This document shows, piece by piece, positions 24,437 to 32,563 of a DNA stretch of 41,629 nt. Below the pieces are notes generated by a model. The model was not told the origin of the DNA and ran no database searches. It saw nothing but the letters and a program-made list of their open reading frames with translations. A program made the position numbers and the translations under genes. The stretch is taken from NCBI GenBank assembly GCA_023129165.1, contig JAGMCL010000074.1, forward strand, positions 1-41,629. Direction: 5' to 3'. Each line of letters begins with the position of its first letter. The first letter of the stretch is position 1. The stretch is from Caldifarciminota bacterium (GTDB taxonomy: Bacteria > Hydrothermota > UBA3073).

Positions 24437-25534
24437 ATGTTATCTAACACAACCAGAAGCTTTTTAGTGGTTTATTGCATTTTATTTGCAATATCCACAT
24501 ATGGAGGAGAAGTTCAATTCCCTCTCTACCCTAAGCTTTCTTCAAAATTAGATGCTAATACGTATGCCATGGGAGAGACATTTGTATTCTCTAATGGAGT
24601 TGCAAGTATATGGTTAAACCCGGCTCGAATGGGTAAAGCGCGATCTTTCGCTTTTGGGGTTGAGTATGAGGACAGAAAAGAAGAGCAGGAAATTTGGAAT
24701 AAAGATATATTAAATATTCCTCAGCTTATTGGCTTAACTTACCCTTATAAAAATCTTACATTTGGAATTATATACTTTGTTCCCTATAATATGAAAATGG
24801 GTTCAGAGAGAAAATACAGATCTATTCTTAGGAATTTATCAATAGGATGTCAATACATGGCTTCAACAAGTTTTTATATAGGAGGAACATTGAGCATACT
24901 TTGGGGAAATTCTAATGAGAAGTTTAAGTTTATATCAGAATATGATAAGGATATCAAAGATTATAAGGTAAGAGGCTTTCAGGGTTCCTTTGGTTTAATT
25001 TGGCAGTATAACCCTAACACTGAAATTGGTTTAGTCTTACGATCGCCAGCTTACTTAAATGGAGATTATCAATGGGATTATTCAGGAACAAATTGGTGGG
25101 ATGATGGACATGGGGATACTACATTTACAAAGACATTCTCAATTAACGAGAGATATTTCTACCCTATAAACATAAGTGCAGGCATATCATTCAAACCGTC
25201 TTCATCCCTTACACTTAACGCTCAGATGTATTACATAGGATGGCATGTAGAAAATAATGGCTTGCATTACGCTTTCGGAGATGATGAGCTGGATATGAAT
25301 TTGGGAATAGATTGGAAAATAACTCGTCACTTATCGCTAAGGAGTGGCGCCTATTTTTTCATTTTTCCGTCCCCTGAAGAAGGAATTTCACACTTCGTTC
25401 CGGCCTTAACTGCTGGGTTGGGTATTGTTTTTCGATATGCAACTATTGATTTAGCTATAGGAAGCGGCGAAGATATTTGGTATTTTGACCAAAGAAGTAA
25501 TTTTCTATTAGTTGATTTAAAAATAAATCTATGA
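24437..25534 (+). CDS. outer-membrane beta-barrel protein (FadL/PorV-like)
   Basis: This is a 365-residue protein. ATG 24437 is preferred over 24422 because AAAGGAG at 24425-24431 is then correctly spaced. A signal peptide (about 1-23, ending STYGG) is followed by the family motif ANTYAMGETFVFSNGVASIW and LNPARMG, where an A-M-G-x-A-like turn and a W-x-N-P-A motif mark the plug of FadL/PorV/UPF0164 barrels. Alternating amphipathic strands run to the C-terminus (FLLVDLKINL). It probably sits in the outer membrane, perhaps with the exported surface proteins. The cargo is unknown. A strong promoter lies 140 nt upstream. Confidence 0.75.
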   Translation: MLSNTTRSFLVVYCILFAISTYGGEVQFPLYPKLSSKLDANTYAMGETFVFSNGVASIWLNPARMGKARSFAFGVEYEDRKEEQEIWNKDILNIPQLIGLTYPYKNLTFGIIYFVPYNMKMGSERKYRSILRNLSIGCQYMASTSFYIGGTLSILWGNSNEKFKFISEYDKDIKDYKVRGFQGSFGLIWQYNPNTEIGLVLRSPAYLNGDYQWDYSGTNWWDDGHGDTTFTKTFSINERYFYPINISAGISFKPSSSLTLNAQMYYIGWHVENNGLHYAFGDDELDMNLGIDWKITRHLSLRSGAYFFIFPSPEEGISHFVPALTAGLGIVFRYATIDLAIGSGEDIWYFDQRSNFLLVDLKINL

Positions 25535-25553
25535 TAAAATCTGGGAGGTTGGA

Positions 25554-25634
25554 ATGAGATACGTTAAAACAATACACGAAATTGGCGAAATTGGGGTCAG
25601 GTCTTTAGTTTTAAATTTACTTGAATTTTTCTAA
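25554..25634 (+). pseudogene. short frame cut by palindromic element B (copy 2)
   Basis: ATG 25554, with GGGAGGT about 6 nt upstream, opens a frame of 26 codons just after the outer-membrane protein gene. Only the first 12-13 residues lie outside element B; the rest and the stop at 25632-25634 come from the element. Too little remains to name the gene. Confidence 0.35.
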
Positions 25635-25853
25635 AAGATATATTATATTGATACTATAATGAGAGTGTTAATAAGTAATATACTGGATGGGTATACTACG
25701 TTACCTCTCAGATTATAGCGAAAATGTTTAACTCGGGTTGAATCAACGTCCCTATTATTATTAAATATTTTCAAATTCAGATAGTAAAAACCCACGTCTT
25801 AAGAGAATAGTTTATAAGTGTACTTGAAAACTTAAAACTAAAGACCTGACCCC
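25593..25853. mobile_element. palindromic family B element, copy 2
   Basis: This 261-bp element is bounded by perfect 22-bp inverted repeats (25593-25614 and 25832-25853). It is the uninterrupted form of the element at 23841. It carries no gene. On one side it ends the short frame starting at 25554, and on the other it supplies the last codons of the HicB-like gene. Confidence 0.87.
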
Positions 25854-26038
25854 ATGATCCCCTCTTCTGGAAGATAAATATCTCCTATTTTCTCACCTTC
25901 GAAATATAGGTAAACCGCTTCCTTAAGATTTTGGATTGTTTCATCAATAGTTTTACCCTGGGTAACTACATCTATTTCCAAACATTCTCCAATGTAGAAT
26001 TTCTCTCCCTTTCGTATTATACCAGTAACATTTTTCAT
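25838..26038 (-). CDS. HicB-family antitoxin-like protein, C-terminus replaced by element B
   Basis: This 66-residue protein has the HicB/UPF0150 fold pattern: an N-terminal GEKFYIGECLEIDVVTQGKT strand region followed by the helix IDETIQNLKEAVYLYFEG. In type II hicAB systems this is the RNase H-like antitoxin that binds the HicA mRNA interferase. No hicA gene is adjacent. The last five residues (GSGL, with the G of the preceding Met codon) and the stop lie inside element B (25838-25853), so the natural C-terminus has been clipped. A consensus promoter at 26206-26178 drives it. It may be an orphan regulator or an inactive relic. Confidence 0.72.
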   Translation of the reverse strand: MKNVTGIIRKGEKFYIGECLEIDVVTQGKTIDETIQNLKEAVYLYFEGEKIGDIYLPEEGIMGSGL

Positions 26039-26177
26039 TATAACTCCCGTTTATATCAAAACACCTATTAAGACCTTTATTTATTCCTCGTTACTAAGGT
26101 CCTTACAGTTTAAGTTCATTAAATTAAAGTTTATAAAGAGATAAACTCACTACAAAACATTCCAGTATCTGCCGTTA

Positions 26178-26206
26178 ATTATAACACAGAAATTATAATT
26201 TGTCAA
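26178..26206 (-). promoter_or_regulatory. consensus sigma-70 promoter of the HicB-like gene
   Basis: On the minus strand, TTGACA (26206-26201) and TATAAT (26183-26178) are exactly 17 bp apart. Transcription would start near 26171 and reach the HicB-like start codon at 26038 after about 130 nt. Confidence 0.75.
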
Positions 26207-26220
26207 GAATTAGAAATGTG

Positions 26221-26700
26221 TGTGTCAGGTATGAGATTGCTTCGCTTTAGCTCGCAATGACTCGAGTCGGTAAATGTTATACGCAGGCGTAAAGCCTGCG
26301 GCTACCATATTATCTATTACACAAGTATTAATTATTCAAATATGTTTAATTTTTAAAACAAAGTCCGAGAATTTCGTGATACTGGTCTATCATTGCGAAT
26401 TTCGATGAAAATCCGGATGAATCAATCGCTTTTTACTGTATTACATCACATATGGGATTGCCACGTTCATTTCATTCACTCGCAATGACAGACTCTTTTT
26501 GTCATTGCGAGGCTTGTCCCGAGTGTAGCGAGGGAACTGACGAAGCAATCACCTTTTTGGTGGAATTGGTGATAAGAGATGAGATTGCTTCATCCCCCAA
26601 TTCTGGGGGATTCGCAATGACAGTTAGTCAGGATAAGATTGCCATGTCCCGATTTCATCGGAACTCGCAATGATAGTTCGAGTTATTTAGCACGAATTGA
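26221..26700. repeat. cluster of dispersed ATTGC/GCAAT hairpin repeats and a REP-like hairpin
   Basis: At least five variants of GAGATTGCTTC...CTCGCAATGAC, or the inverse, occur at about 26230-26265, 26390-26430, 26456-26490, 26498-26550, 26575-26625 and 26632-26672. Each has ATTGC/GCAAT arms. CGCAGGC (26282-26288) and GCCTGCG (26294-26300), followed by GCTACC, form a separate REP-like hairpin. The open frame across 26452-26673 is a by-product of these repeats. Confidence 0.65.
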
Positions 26701-26821
26701 AATAATATCATATGAACCCAGGAGGAACATAAATTATTATGTTACAGGTAAAATTGAATCAGGTGTCATTTGATACAATAGGAATTTGTGCTTACATGCT
26801 TATTATTACACTACATAATTC

Positions 26822-27718
26822 TCAGAGTTTGAAATTGAGTGAGAATCTTGAGTTCGTTCCCAGTTCTATATTCTGACTCTGTCCATAATCTACCCTTAGA
26901 CTACCAAACCTTATTCCAGCACCAAAACTCATATCACCCTTATCCAATCCTACTCGTACAGCAAATCTTTCTTTATATATGTACTCCGCTCCTATATGAG
27001 GATCACTCTTTATCGCGTCAAATCTTGTAATCTTGTTTTCGAGATCCGTATCCAGACCCCCTGCAATTATAAACCTTCCAGATAATCGTTCTACAGGAAA
27101 CTCATAAGATATGCCTGTCTTGAGCAATGGTGCAATAAACTCCCTTGTTCCTGTACTCCAAAAAAGAACTGTCGTAGTCATATTTTCTACATGCAGCCCA
27201 ACTGAAAATGGACAGAATTTATAAAATAATCCTCCATCTATTCCAATGCCATATGCACTACCATCCTTCCAGTCTCTGTATATAGCCTTCATGTTTAAAC
27301 CATAGCTAAGGCCATTGTGAACACGACCACCTAAATCAGTCACACTACCATAAGTCAGATATATTACCCAGTCATCTATATTTACAGTATCGAGGATAAT
27401 AGAGTCATTCGTAAGGGGAATATCCGGTACTCCCACATGATAAAGCGCCACTCCTAAACCCCTAATTCCATCTGACATTGAGAAAGATAAAGTATTATAA
27501 TTCACCAATCCACCAAAGTTCTCAGAATGAAATAGAAAAAGGTCTTTTCCTTCCTCTATCATAATGCAAGATGGATTCCAAAAAGGAGATTCCGCTCCCC
27601 TCACAAGGGTAACATAGGCGCCCCCAAGTCCTTGAGCCCTACCACCAACCGGGAGGTCAATAAATTCACCTGCATATTTTGCACCAAATGATATGAGAAA
27701 TGATAAAATGATAAACAT
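26822..27718 (-). CDS. PorV/PorQ-like outer-membrane beta-barrel protein
   Basis: This 298-residue protein has a short signal sequence (about 1-16) and then the PorV-family N-terminus GGRAQGLGGAYVTLVRGAES followed by PFWNPS, corresponding to the G-x-R-x-x-x-M-G-x-A...W-N-P-A signature. The remainder is an alternating-strand barrel ending in SRFSLNFKL with a C-terminal hydrophobic residue. In type IX secretion PorV shuttles sorting-domain proteins to the surface; PorQ is a related barrel. This makes it a candidate partner for the five sorting-domain proteins upstream, though homology alone does not prove it. It follows korC on the same strand with an 89-bp purine-rich gap. Confidence 0.75.
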   Translation of the reverse strand: MFIILSFLISFGAKYAGEFIDLPVGGRAQGLGGAYVTLVRGAESPFWNPSCIMIEEGKDLFLFHSENFGGLVNYNTLSFSMSDGIRGLGVALYHVGVPDIPLTNDSIILDTVNIDDWVIYLTYGSVTDLGGRVHNGLSYGLNMKAIYRDWKDGSAYGIGIDGGLFYKFCPFSVGLHVENMTTTVLFWSTGTREFIAPLLKTGISYEFPVERLSGRFIIAGGLDTDLENKITRFDAIKSDPHIGAEYIYKERFAVRVGLDKGDMSFGAGIRFGSLRVDYGQSQNIELGTNSRFSLNFKL

Positions 27719-27807
27719 AAACCCAAGATTAAAGGAAAAAGGATAAAGTAAAAAGGAAAAAGTGAAAAGTGATTTATGACTAATGCCAAATGCCTGTTTT
27801 TAAACTA

Positions 27808-28413
27808 TTATCTCTGCTGTATATCTGCTTCAAGAATTGATATATATTCCTCCTGAAGGTCCTGTTCCCTTTCATCTACTTTCACATCCTCTTTGATTTT
27901 ACCCAGCCCAATATCAAATATTGTTAAATTAAAGTCTTCTGTGCCTTTTGGTGTCTTCTCCTTTACAGCCTTTCTAATAGCCTCCTTACTCACCATTTTA
28001 GTAATTCTTACAAAGGCTCCGAGCGCTGCTATATTTGTCCCGACCTCACTTCCTGTCTTTTCTCTCACAACTTTAGATAGGGGAATAAAGTGCGTGTTCT
28101 TGTGTCCCGTCCTGTTTACATAGAATGAATCTGCTATAAGTATTCCATTTTTCTTCAATACATTCTTATATTTATCATATCCTATCTGTGATAGACATAT
28201 CATATAATCTGCCTTTGTAACCTTTGGATAGTCTATCTCCTCATCGGATATAACGACTTCAGATACCGTTACATCACCCCTTGCAGCTGCTCCGTATCTC
28301 CCTGAGTTAGAGACATTATATCCATCGAATATACCTGCTGCCTCAGCAAGTATATGTCCCCCGAGAAGTGTACCTTGTCCTCCGCTTCCAACTAATATGA
28401 CTTCCTTACGCAT
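27808..28413 (-). CDS. korC: 2-oxoacid:ferredoxin oxidoreductase, gamma subunit
   Basis: This 201-residue subunit belongs to the pyruvate/2-oxoacid ferredoxin oxidoreductase gamma family. It opens with RKEVILVGSGGQGTLLGGHI, the glycine-rich signature, and NSGRYGAAARGD follows at about 36. ATG 28413 is chosen because it places the motif directly at the N-terminus; a start at 28452 would add 13 hydrophobic residues not typical of the family. It forms a complex with the beta and alpha subunits upstream. Together they oxidise a 2-oxoacid to an acyl-CoA and reduce ferredoxin in the cytoplasm. The substrate (2-oxoglutarate or another oxoacid) cannot be told from this subunit. Confidence 0.88.
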   Translation of the reverse strand: MRKEVILVGSGGQGTLLGGHILAEAAGIFDGYNVSNSGRYGAAARGDVTVSEVVISDEEIDYPKVTKADYMICLSQIGYDKYKNVLKKNGILIADSFYVNRTGHKNTHFIPLSKVVREKTGSEVGTNIAALGAFVRITKMVSKEAIRKAVKEKTPKGTEDFNLTIFDIGLGKIKEDVKVDEREQDLQEEYISILEADIQQR

Positions 28414-28484
28414 AAGATATATGAAAGTTAAAAAATTAAAATAACAAATCAAAAATCTAACACGAATTACACAAATACCTCAAA

Positions 28485-29336
28485 TTACACGAAAAAATTA
28501 ATTGAACTGCTTTTTATGGGACTTCTTACTTTATCGATAATATCTCTCTTGTATATCTCTGTATATTCTGGTTTTTCAATATTTAAAAACTCACCAATTA
28601 TTATTCTTTTTCCAATCTCCTCACTGGTTTTCCCCTTTGTTGCACTTTTTCTTATCACATTCTCTTTTAACCATGTGAAATTCTCGACCACCCCTTTCAT
28701 TGTATTCCTTCTCCCAAATGCAGTTGGACAAGGGCTTAATACATCAACAACTGAAAATCCTTTATGTATAAGCGCCTTCTTTATCAGATTGTCAAGTGCT
28801 GGAACATGATACGCAGTTCCCCTTGCAACATATGTCGCCCCACAACCAATTGCAAGTTCAACTATATCAAAGGGAGGGTCAATTGCACCATACGGTGCAG
28901 TTGAGGCAATCTTACCAACAGGAGTCGTAGGAGAGGCCTGTCCACCAGTCATACCATAGATATAATTGTTAAAGATAATAGCAGTAATGTCAATATTTCT
29001 TCTTGCAGCATGTATAAAGTGGTTTCCACCTATTGCCACTGAATCACCGTCTCCCATAACTACTATAACCTTGAGAGCTGGATTTGCAAATTTTATCCCT
29101 GTTGCGAATGTCAGCGCCCTTCCATGCGTTGTGTGAAGTGTATGAAAGTCTAAGTAACCAGGTGTTCTACCACAGCATCCTATTCCAGAAATTATACATA
29201 TCTCATCTTTGCTCCAACCAAATCCATCTATTGCACGAAGAATAGATGCAAGGATTATTCCATGACCACATCCAGCACACCATATAAATGGAAGTTTTTC
29301 TTGCCTCAAATATTTAACAGCAATTTCTGTTTTCAT
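28485..29336 (-). CDS. korB: 2-oxoacid:ferredoxin oxidoreductase, beta subunit (TPP-binding)
   Basis: This 283-residue catalytic subunit binds thiamine diphosphate and an iron-sulfur cluster. The TPP motif GDGDSVAIGGNHFIHAARRN starts at residue 96. CAGCGHG (C20, C23) and CCGRTPGY (C54/C55) supply cluster-type Cys residues as in KorB proteins. It also has the IYGMTGGQASPTTP active-site loop and the C-terminal SPCPTAFGRRN segment of the KorB group. It lies between korC (71 bp downstream) and korA; a 499-bp repeat block separates it from korA. No separate ferredoxin-like delta subunit is present in the window. Confidence 0.93.
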   Translation of the reverse strand: MKTEIAVKYLRQEKLPFIWCAGCGHGIILASILRAIDGFGWSKDEICIISGIGCCGRTPGYLDFHTLHTTHGRALTFATGIKFANPALKVIVVMGDGDSVAIGGNHFIHAARRNIDITAIIFNNYIYGMTGGQASPTTPVGKIASTAPYGAIDPPFDIVELAIGCGATYVARGTAYHVPALDNLIKKALIHKGFSVVDVLSPCPTAFGRRNTMKGVVENFTWLKENVIRKSATKGKTSEEIGKRIIIGEFLNIEKPEYTEIYKRDIIDKVRSPIKSSSINFFV

Positions 29337-29835
29337 ATAATTCAGTTACAGAGCATATCAGGAGACCAGTATGTTAGTAGGTAGAATATCAGAACAGACT
29401 GGTAGTCGGTAATCGGTAAATTCCAAGGCATATCAGGATATCAGTGGACCAGTAGGCAGAGTATCAGGTTATCAGCGTATCAGAACCTGATATTCTGGTT
29501 TGTTGTTATTCCTCCTACTGATATTCTGATCGTCTGATACACTTGTTTTTCCTGATCACCAATGACCGATCACTGATTACTTGATCCGCTGGTACTCTTC
29601 CTACTGACAGTCTAATCTGCTGATACACTTATCCTACCTGTTTTTCGCAACCGGGAGGTTGCTCCTACCCTTACCCTACACTGTAAACCGCAGACTTCAG
29701 TCTGCGAATTGAAGATGCTGTTCTGGATTCAATTTGCGCAACTTAAAAGTTGCGACTACCATGTTGAAATTTGACTTTTTGCAACCAGGAGGTTGCTCCT
29801 ACCCTGACCATACACTGTAAGCAGGTGTAATGAAA
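29337..29835. repeat. repeat-filled gap between korA and korB
   Basis: No gene is visible. The left part is a run of TATCAGG/CTGATA-type short inverted repeats (about 29350-29640). The right part holds four REP-like hairpins: 29647-29662, 29689-29706, 29737-29754 and 29781-29796. Three of them end in CTACC just after the 3' arm, that is GGTAG before the hairpin on the other strand. A TTTTTnGCAACC unit appears twice about 134 bp apart. Confidence 0.7.
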
Positions 29836-30933
29836 CTAAATTGATACATTGTGTAATATCTCACCGGGTGAAATAATCGTTCCATCCGCCTTTCCAATAA
29901 ACCGCACATCACATTCTGCTGCACGTTCTACCTCTCCTACAATTTGTCCCATATTCATCTCACATACATATATTACATCCAAATCTCTGGATAATCTTTT
30001 TATCTCATCATAAGGAAAAGGCCAGACTGTGATGGGGCGTATAAATCCAACTTTTTTATTCTTTTCCCGAAGTTGTAGTACAGCTCTAAGAGCACTTCTT
30101 GCTATGGAACCGATGGAAAACAAACATATTTTTGCATCATCCATATAACGTACATCAATATCCCTTACTTCCTCTTCCGGAATCTTGCTTGCAAGCCTCT
30201 CCTGAAGACTTCGAACTTTTTCTGGGTCTGCTGTTGGGAATCCGGTTTCATCGTGGACAAGACCTGTTATATGGAATCTATATCCCTTTCCATAAGGTGC
30301 AAGTGGGGGAACCAAATATCTTGAATCAAATGGAAGGTATTCCTCGGGAGGAACCTCTGGGAAATTTCGAACCTTTATATCTATCTCTTTCAATAACTCA
30401 ATCTTTTCCCTTAGATGAGCAAGAATTTCATCAGAAAGGATGATCACTGGAGTCCTAAATTTGTCTGAGTAGTTGAAGGCTTTTATTGTAAGGGTGTAAC
30501 ATTCTAATATGGAAAATGGCACAAGAACTATTATTGGATGATCACCATGAGTTCCCCACCTCGACTGCATGACATCTCCCTGCGATGGGTATGTGGGAAG
30601 TCCTGTTGATGGTCCGCCTCTTTGCACATCAACAATTACGCAGGGTATCTCAGCCATTGCTGCAAAACCTATATGCTCCTGCATCAAAGAGAAACCAGGA
30701 CCCGAAGTTGCTGTCATAGATCTTATACCTGTAAGGGAAGAACCAAGGCAGGCACCGAGACTCGCAATTTCGTCCTCCATCTGAATAAACTTTCCCCCCA
30801 TTTTGGGGAGTCGAAGGGACATCTTCTCTGCAATATCAGAGGATGGAGTAATAGGATAACCGCCAAACATTCGGCATCCAGAGGCAAGTGCCCCTTCCAC
30901 TATTGCCTCATTACCAGAGAGAAGTAAAGGCAT
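29836..30933 (-). CDS. korA: 2-oxoacid:ferredoxin oxidoreductase, alpha subunit
   Basis: This 365-residue subunit has the KorA N-terminal pattern GNEAIVEGALASGCRMFGGY followed by PITPSSDIAE, then MEDEIASLGACLGSSLTGIR and ATSGPGFSLMQEHIGFAAMA, the conserved pyrimidine-binding-type fold of the alpha chain, and QRGGPSTGLPTYPSQGD. Its partner subunits follow downstream. Its ATG is one base after the rplQ stop codon, so it is probably translated and transcribed with the ribosomal operon, an unusual tie between central carbon/ferredoxin metabolism and ribosome synthesis. Confidence 0.92.
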   Translation of the reverse strand: MPLLLSGNEAIVEGALASGCRMFGGYPITPSSDIAEKMSLRLPKMGGKFIQMEDEIASLGACLGSSLTGIRSMTATSGPGFSLMQEHIGFAAMAEIPCVIVDVQRGGPSTGLPTYPSQGDVMQSRWGTHGDHPIIVLVPFSILECYTLTIKAFNYSDKFRTPVIILSDEILAHLREKIELLKEIDIKVRNFPEVPPEEYLPFDSRYLVPPLAPYGKGYRFHITGLVHDETGFPTADPEKVRSLQERLASKIPEEEVRDIDVRYMDDAKICLFSIGSIARSALRAVLQLREKNKKVGFIRPITVWPFPYDEIKRLSRDLDVIYVCEMNMGQIVGEVERAAECDVRFIGKADGTIISPGEILHNVSI

Positions 30934-30934
30934 A

Positions 30935-31324
30935 TTATTCCTCTTTGGGCTTTCTCCTCATCACCTTTTCCATGTCTACCATTTCTAACAAACAGACACT
31001 GGCACCGTCTCCCTTTCTGCTACCTAAATTCAGAACTCTTGTATATCCACCATCCCTGTCTATATATTTTGGTGCAATCTCCTCCCATAACTTCTTGACA
31101 GCCTTCTTATTACCCAAGAGAGAGTAAGCGAGTCTCCTTGAGTGAAGATCGCCCCTTTTAGATAGAGTAATAACCCTTTCTGCAAGATGCCTTGTTAGTT
31201 TTGCCTTTTCCTGTGTTGTCTTTATAGAATGGTGTGTAAGGAGAGATATAACAAGACTTCTAAGCATTGCATCCCGCTTCTGTTTCTCCCTTCCCAATTT
31301 CACTATCTTCGAACGATGTCTCAT
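30935..31324 (-). CDS. rplQ: 50S ribosomal protein L17
   Basis: This 129-residue protein has the L17 start MRHRSKIVKLGREKQKRDAM followed by SLITHHSIKTT-like sequence. L17 lies near the exit tunnel of the large subunit. The ATG overlaps the rpoA stop by four bases (ATGA), typical of coupled translation. It ends the alpha operon proper, with korA one base later. Confidence 0.97.
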   Translation of the reverse strand: MRHRSKIVKLGREKQKRDAMLRSLVISLLTHHSIKTTQEKAKLTRHLAERVITLSKRGDLHSRRLAYSLLGNKKAVKKLWEEIAPKYIDRDGGYTRVLNLGSRKGDGASVCLLEMVDMEKVMRRKPKEE

Positions 31325-32283
31325 TTCTCCTCCATTCTTGATTGCTCCATACCGAATTCAAGACCATAACTCTTAAGTATGCCAGATAGCTCCTGCAAGG
31401 ACTTCTTTCCAAAATTGGGGAATTTGAGCATCTCCTGTTCCGTCATCTGAACAAGGTCTCTCAATCTTTCAATGCCTGCAGTCTTAAGACAGTTAGCAGC
31501 CCTAACTGATAATTCAAGTTCTGAAATCTTTATGTCCAGTATCTGCCTTAGTTTTCTCTTATCTTCGGGTTCCTCTTTCTCTCTTTCAATGGTAATTTCA
31601 CGGATTTTAAGAAATGGTTCAATGTGATCTCTTAAGAGTGCAGCTGCTATTGTTACAGCATCTTCTGGCTTAATTCTTCCATCAGTCCAGATCTCGAGAA
31701 TAAGCTTCTCACGATTTCCAACACCAGTACTCTCAACCTTAAATTCTACCCTCTCAATAGGTGAATAGAGAGCATCTAAGAATATTGTACCAATGGGCGC
31801 GCGGTTATATCCAGGCAATTCTTCACGTGGTACATATCCCCTACCCGTACCTATCCCGAGAATCATATTCAGATTAACATCTTCTCGTACAACAGTTGCA
31901 ATAAGATGTTTGGGGTTTACTATTTCGAAGCTTCCGTCAGATTCGATATCCTTTGCGTAAACTGGTCCTTTTTTGTTAAACAAGAGTGGTATCTCCTTCT
32001 CAAACTCATCAAACAATTTTATCTTTACTCCCTTAAGATTCAGTAGTATCCGCGGAAGGTCCTCAAGGACTCCATCAATGGTTGAAAACTCATGTAGAAC
32101 ACCCTCTATCTTTACTGAAATGATTGAAGAACCCTGCATTGATGAAAGCAGTGTCCTTCTAAAAGAGTTTCCAAGCGTAGTGCCAAAACTCCTCTCTATA
32201 GGAGACAAAACGAATTTGGTATATCTATCATTAACCTCGACTGTTTCTACCTTGTCAGGTATTTGAAATGGTCTCAATTTCAT
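31321..32283 (-). CDS. rpoA: RNA polymerase alpha subunit
   Basis: This 320-residue protein has the N-terminal dimerisation domain (ERSFGTTLGNSFRRTLLSSM, the family signature) and a C-terminal domain (from about 245, ISELELSVRAANCLKTAGIE), which contacts UP elements and activators. Length is normal. The rplQ start overlaps its end. A 280-bp gap without a gene separates it from rpsD, where a palindrome (32441-32482) lies. Confidence 0.97.
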   Translation of the reverse strand: MKLRPFQIPDKVETVEVNDRYTKFVLSPIERSFGTTLGNSFRRTLLSSMQGSSIISVKIEGVLHEFSTIDGVLEDLPRILLNLKGVKIKLFDEFEKEIPLLFNKKGPVYAKDIESDGSFEIVNPKHLIATVVREDVNLNMILGIGTGRGYVPREELPGYNRAPIGTIFLDALYSPIERVEFKVESTGVGNREKLILEIWTDGRIKPEDAVTIAAALLRDHIEPFLKIREITIEREKEEPEDKRKLRQILDIKISELELSVRAANCLKTAGIERLRDLVQMTEQEMLKFPNFGKKSLQELSGILKSYGLEFGMEQSRMEEK

Positions 32284-32440
32284 CCTTACCCCCTAAAGAT
32301 ATTAAAGTACTATAAAAATTATAAGCCTTTGATAATCAGAGTTATTTAATGCTTAATATATATCTTAAAAACACCTACTTCCTGTCTGCGATAGGCGAGT
32401 TACTATTTAAGATTATATCTGAATTGACAATACGAAGAAA

Positions 32441-32482
32441 AAGGATACGAACGATAAGAAATTTCTTATCCTATGTATCCTT
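32441..32482. repeat. long inverted repeat between rpsD and rpoA
   Basis: AAGGATAC (32441-32448) pairs with GTATCCTT (32475-32482), and GATAAGAAA/TTTCTTATC (32453-32470) forms a perfect 18-bp inner palindrome. On the minus strand the hairpin is followed by only a short T-rich stretch. It could be a processing site, an attenuator or a dispersed palindrome. It sits in a 280-bp gap inside an operon where genes are otherwise closely packed. Confidence 0.5.
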
Positions 32483-32563
32483 TCTAAGGAATAAAAAAAT
32501 ACATCATTTATAATATAATTCACGACCTATTAACTTTAAGAGTCAAAGAAAAACATCAGATTC

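Noticed and set aside
26452-26673. 73-codon open frame that could be called a small protein
   Set aside because: It is composed of dispersed ATTGC/GCAAT repeat units, has no ribosome-binding site, and such frames recur wherever these repeats occur.
26739-26876. short plus-strand frame preceded by AGGAGGA
   Set aside because: The spacing of about 13 bases is too long, and most of it is antisense to the PorV-like gene.
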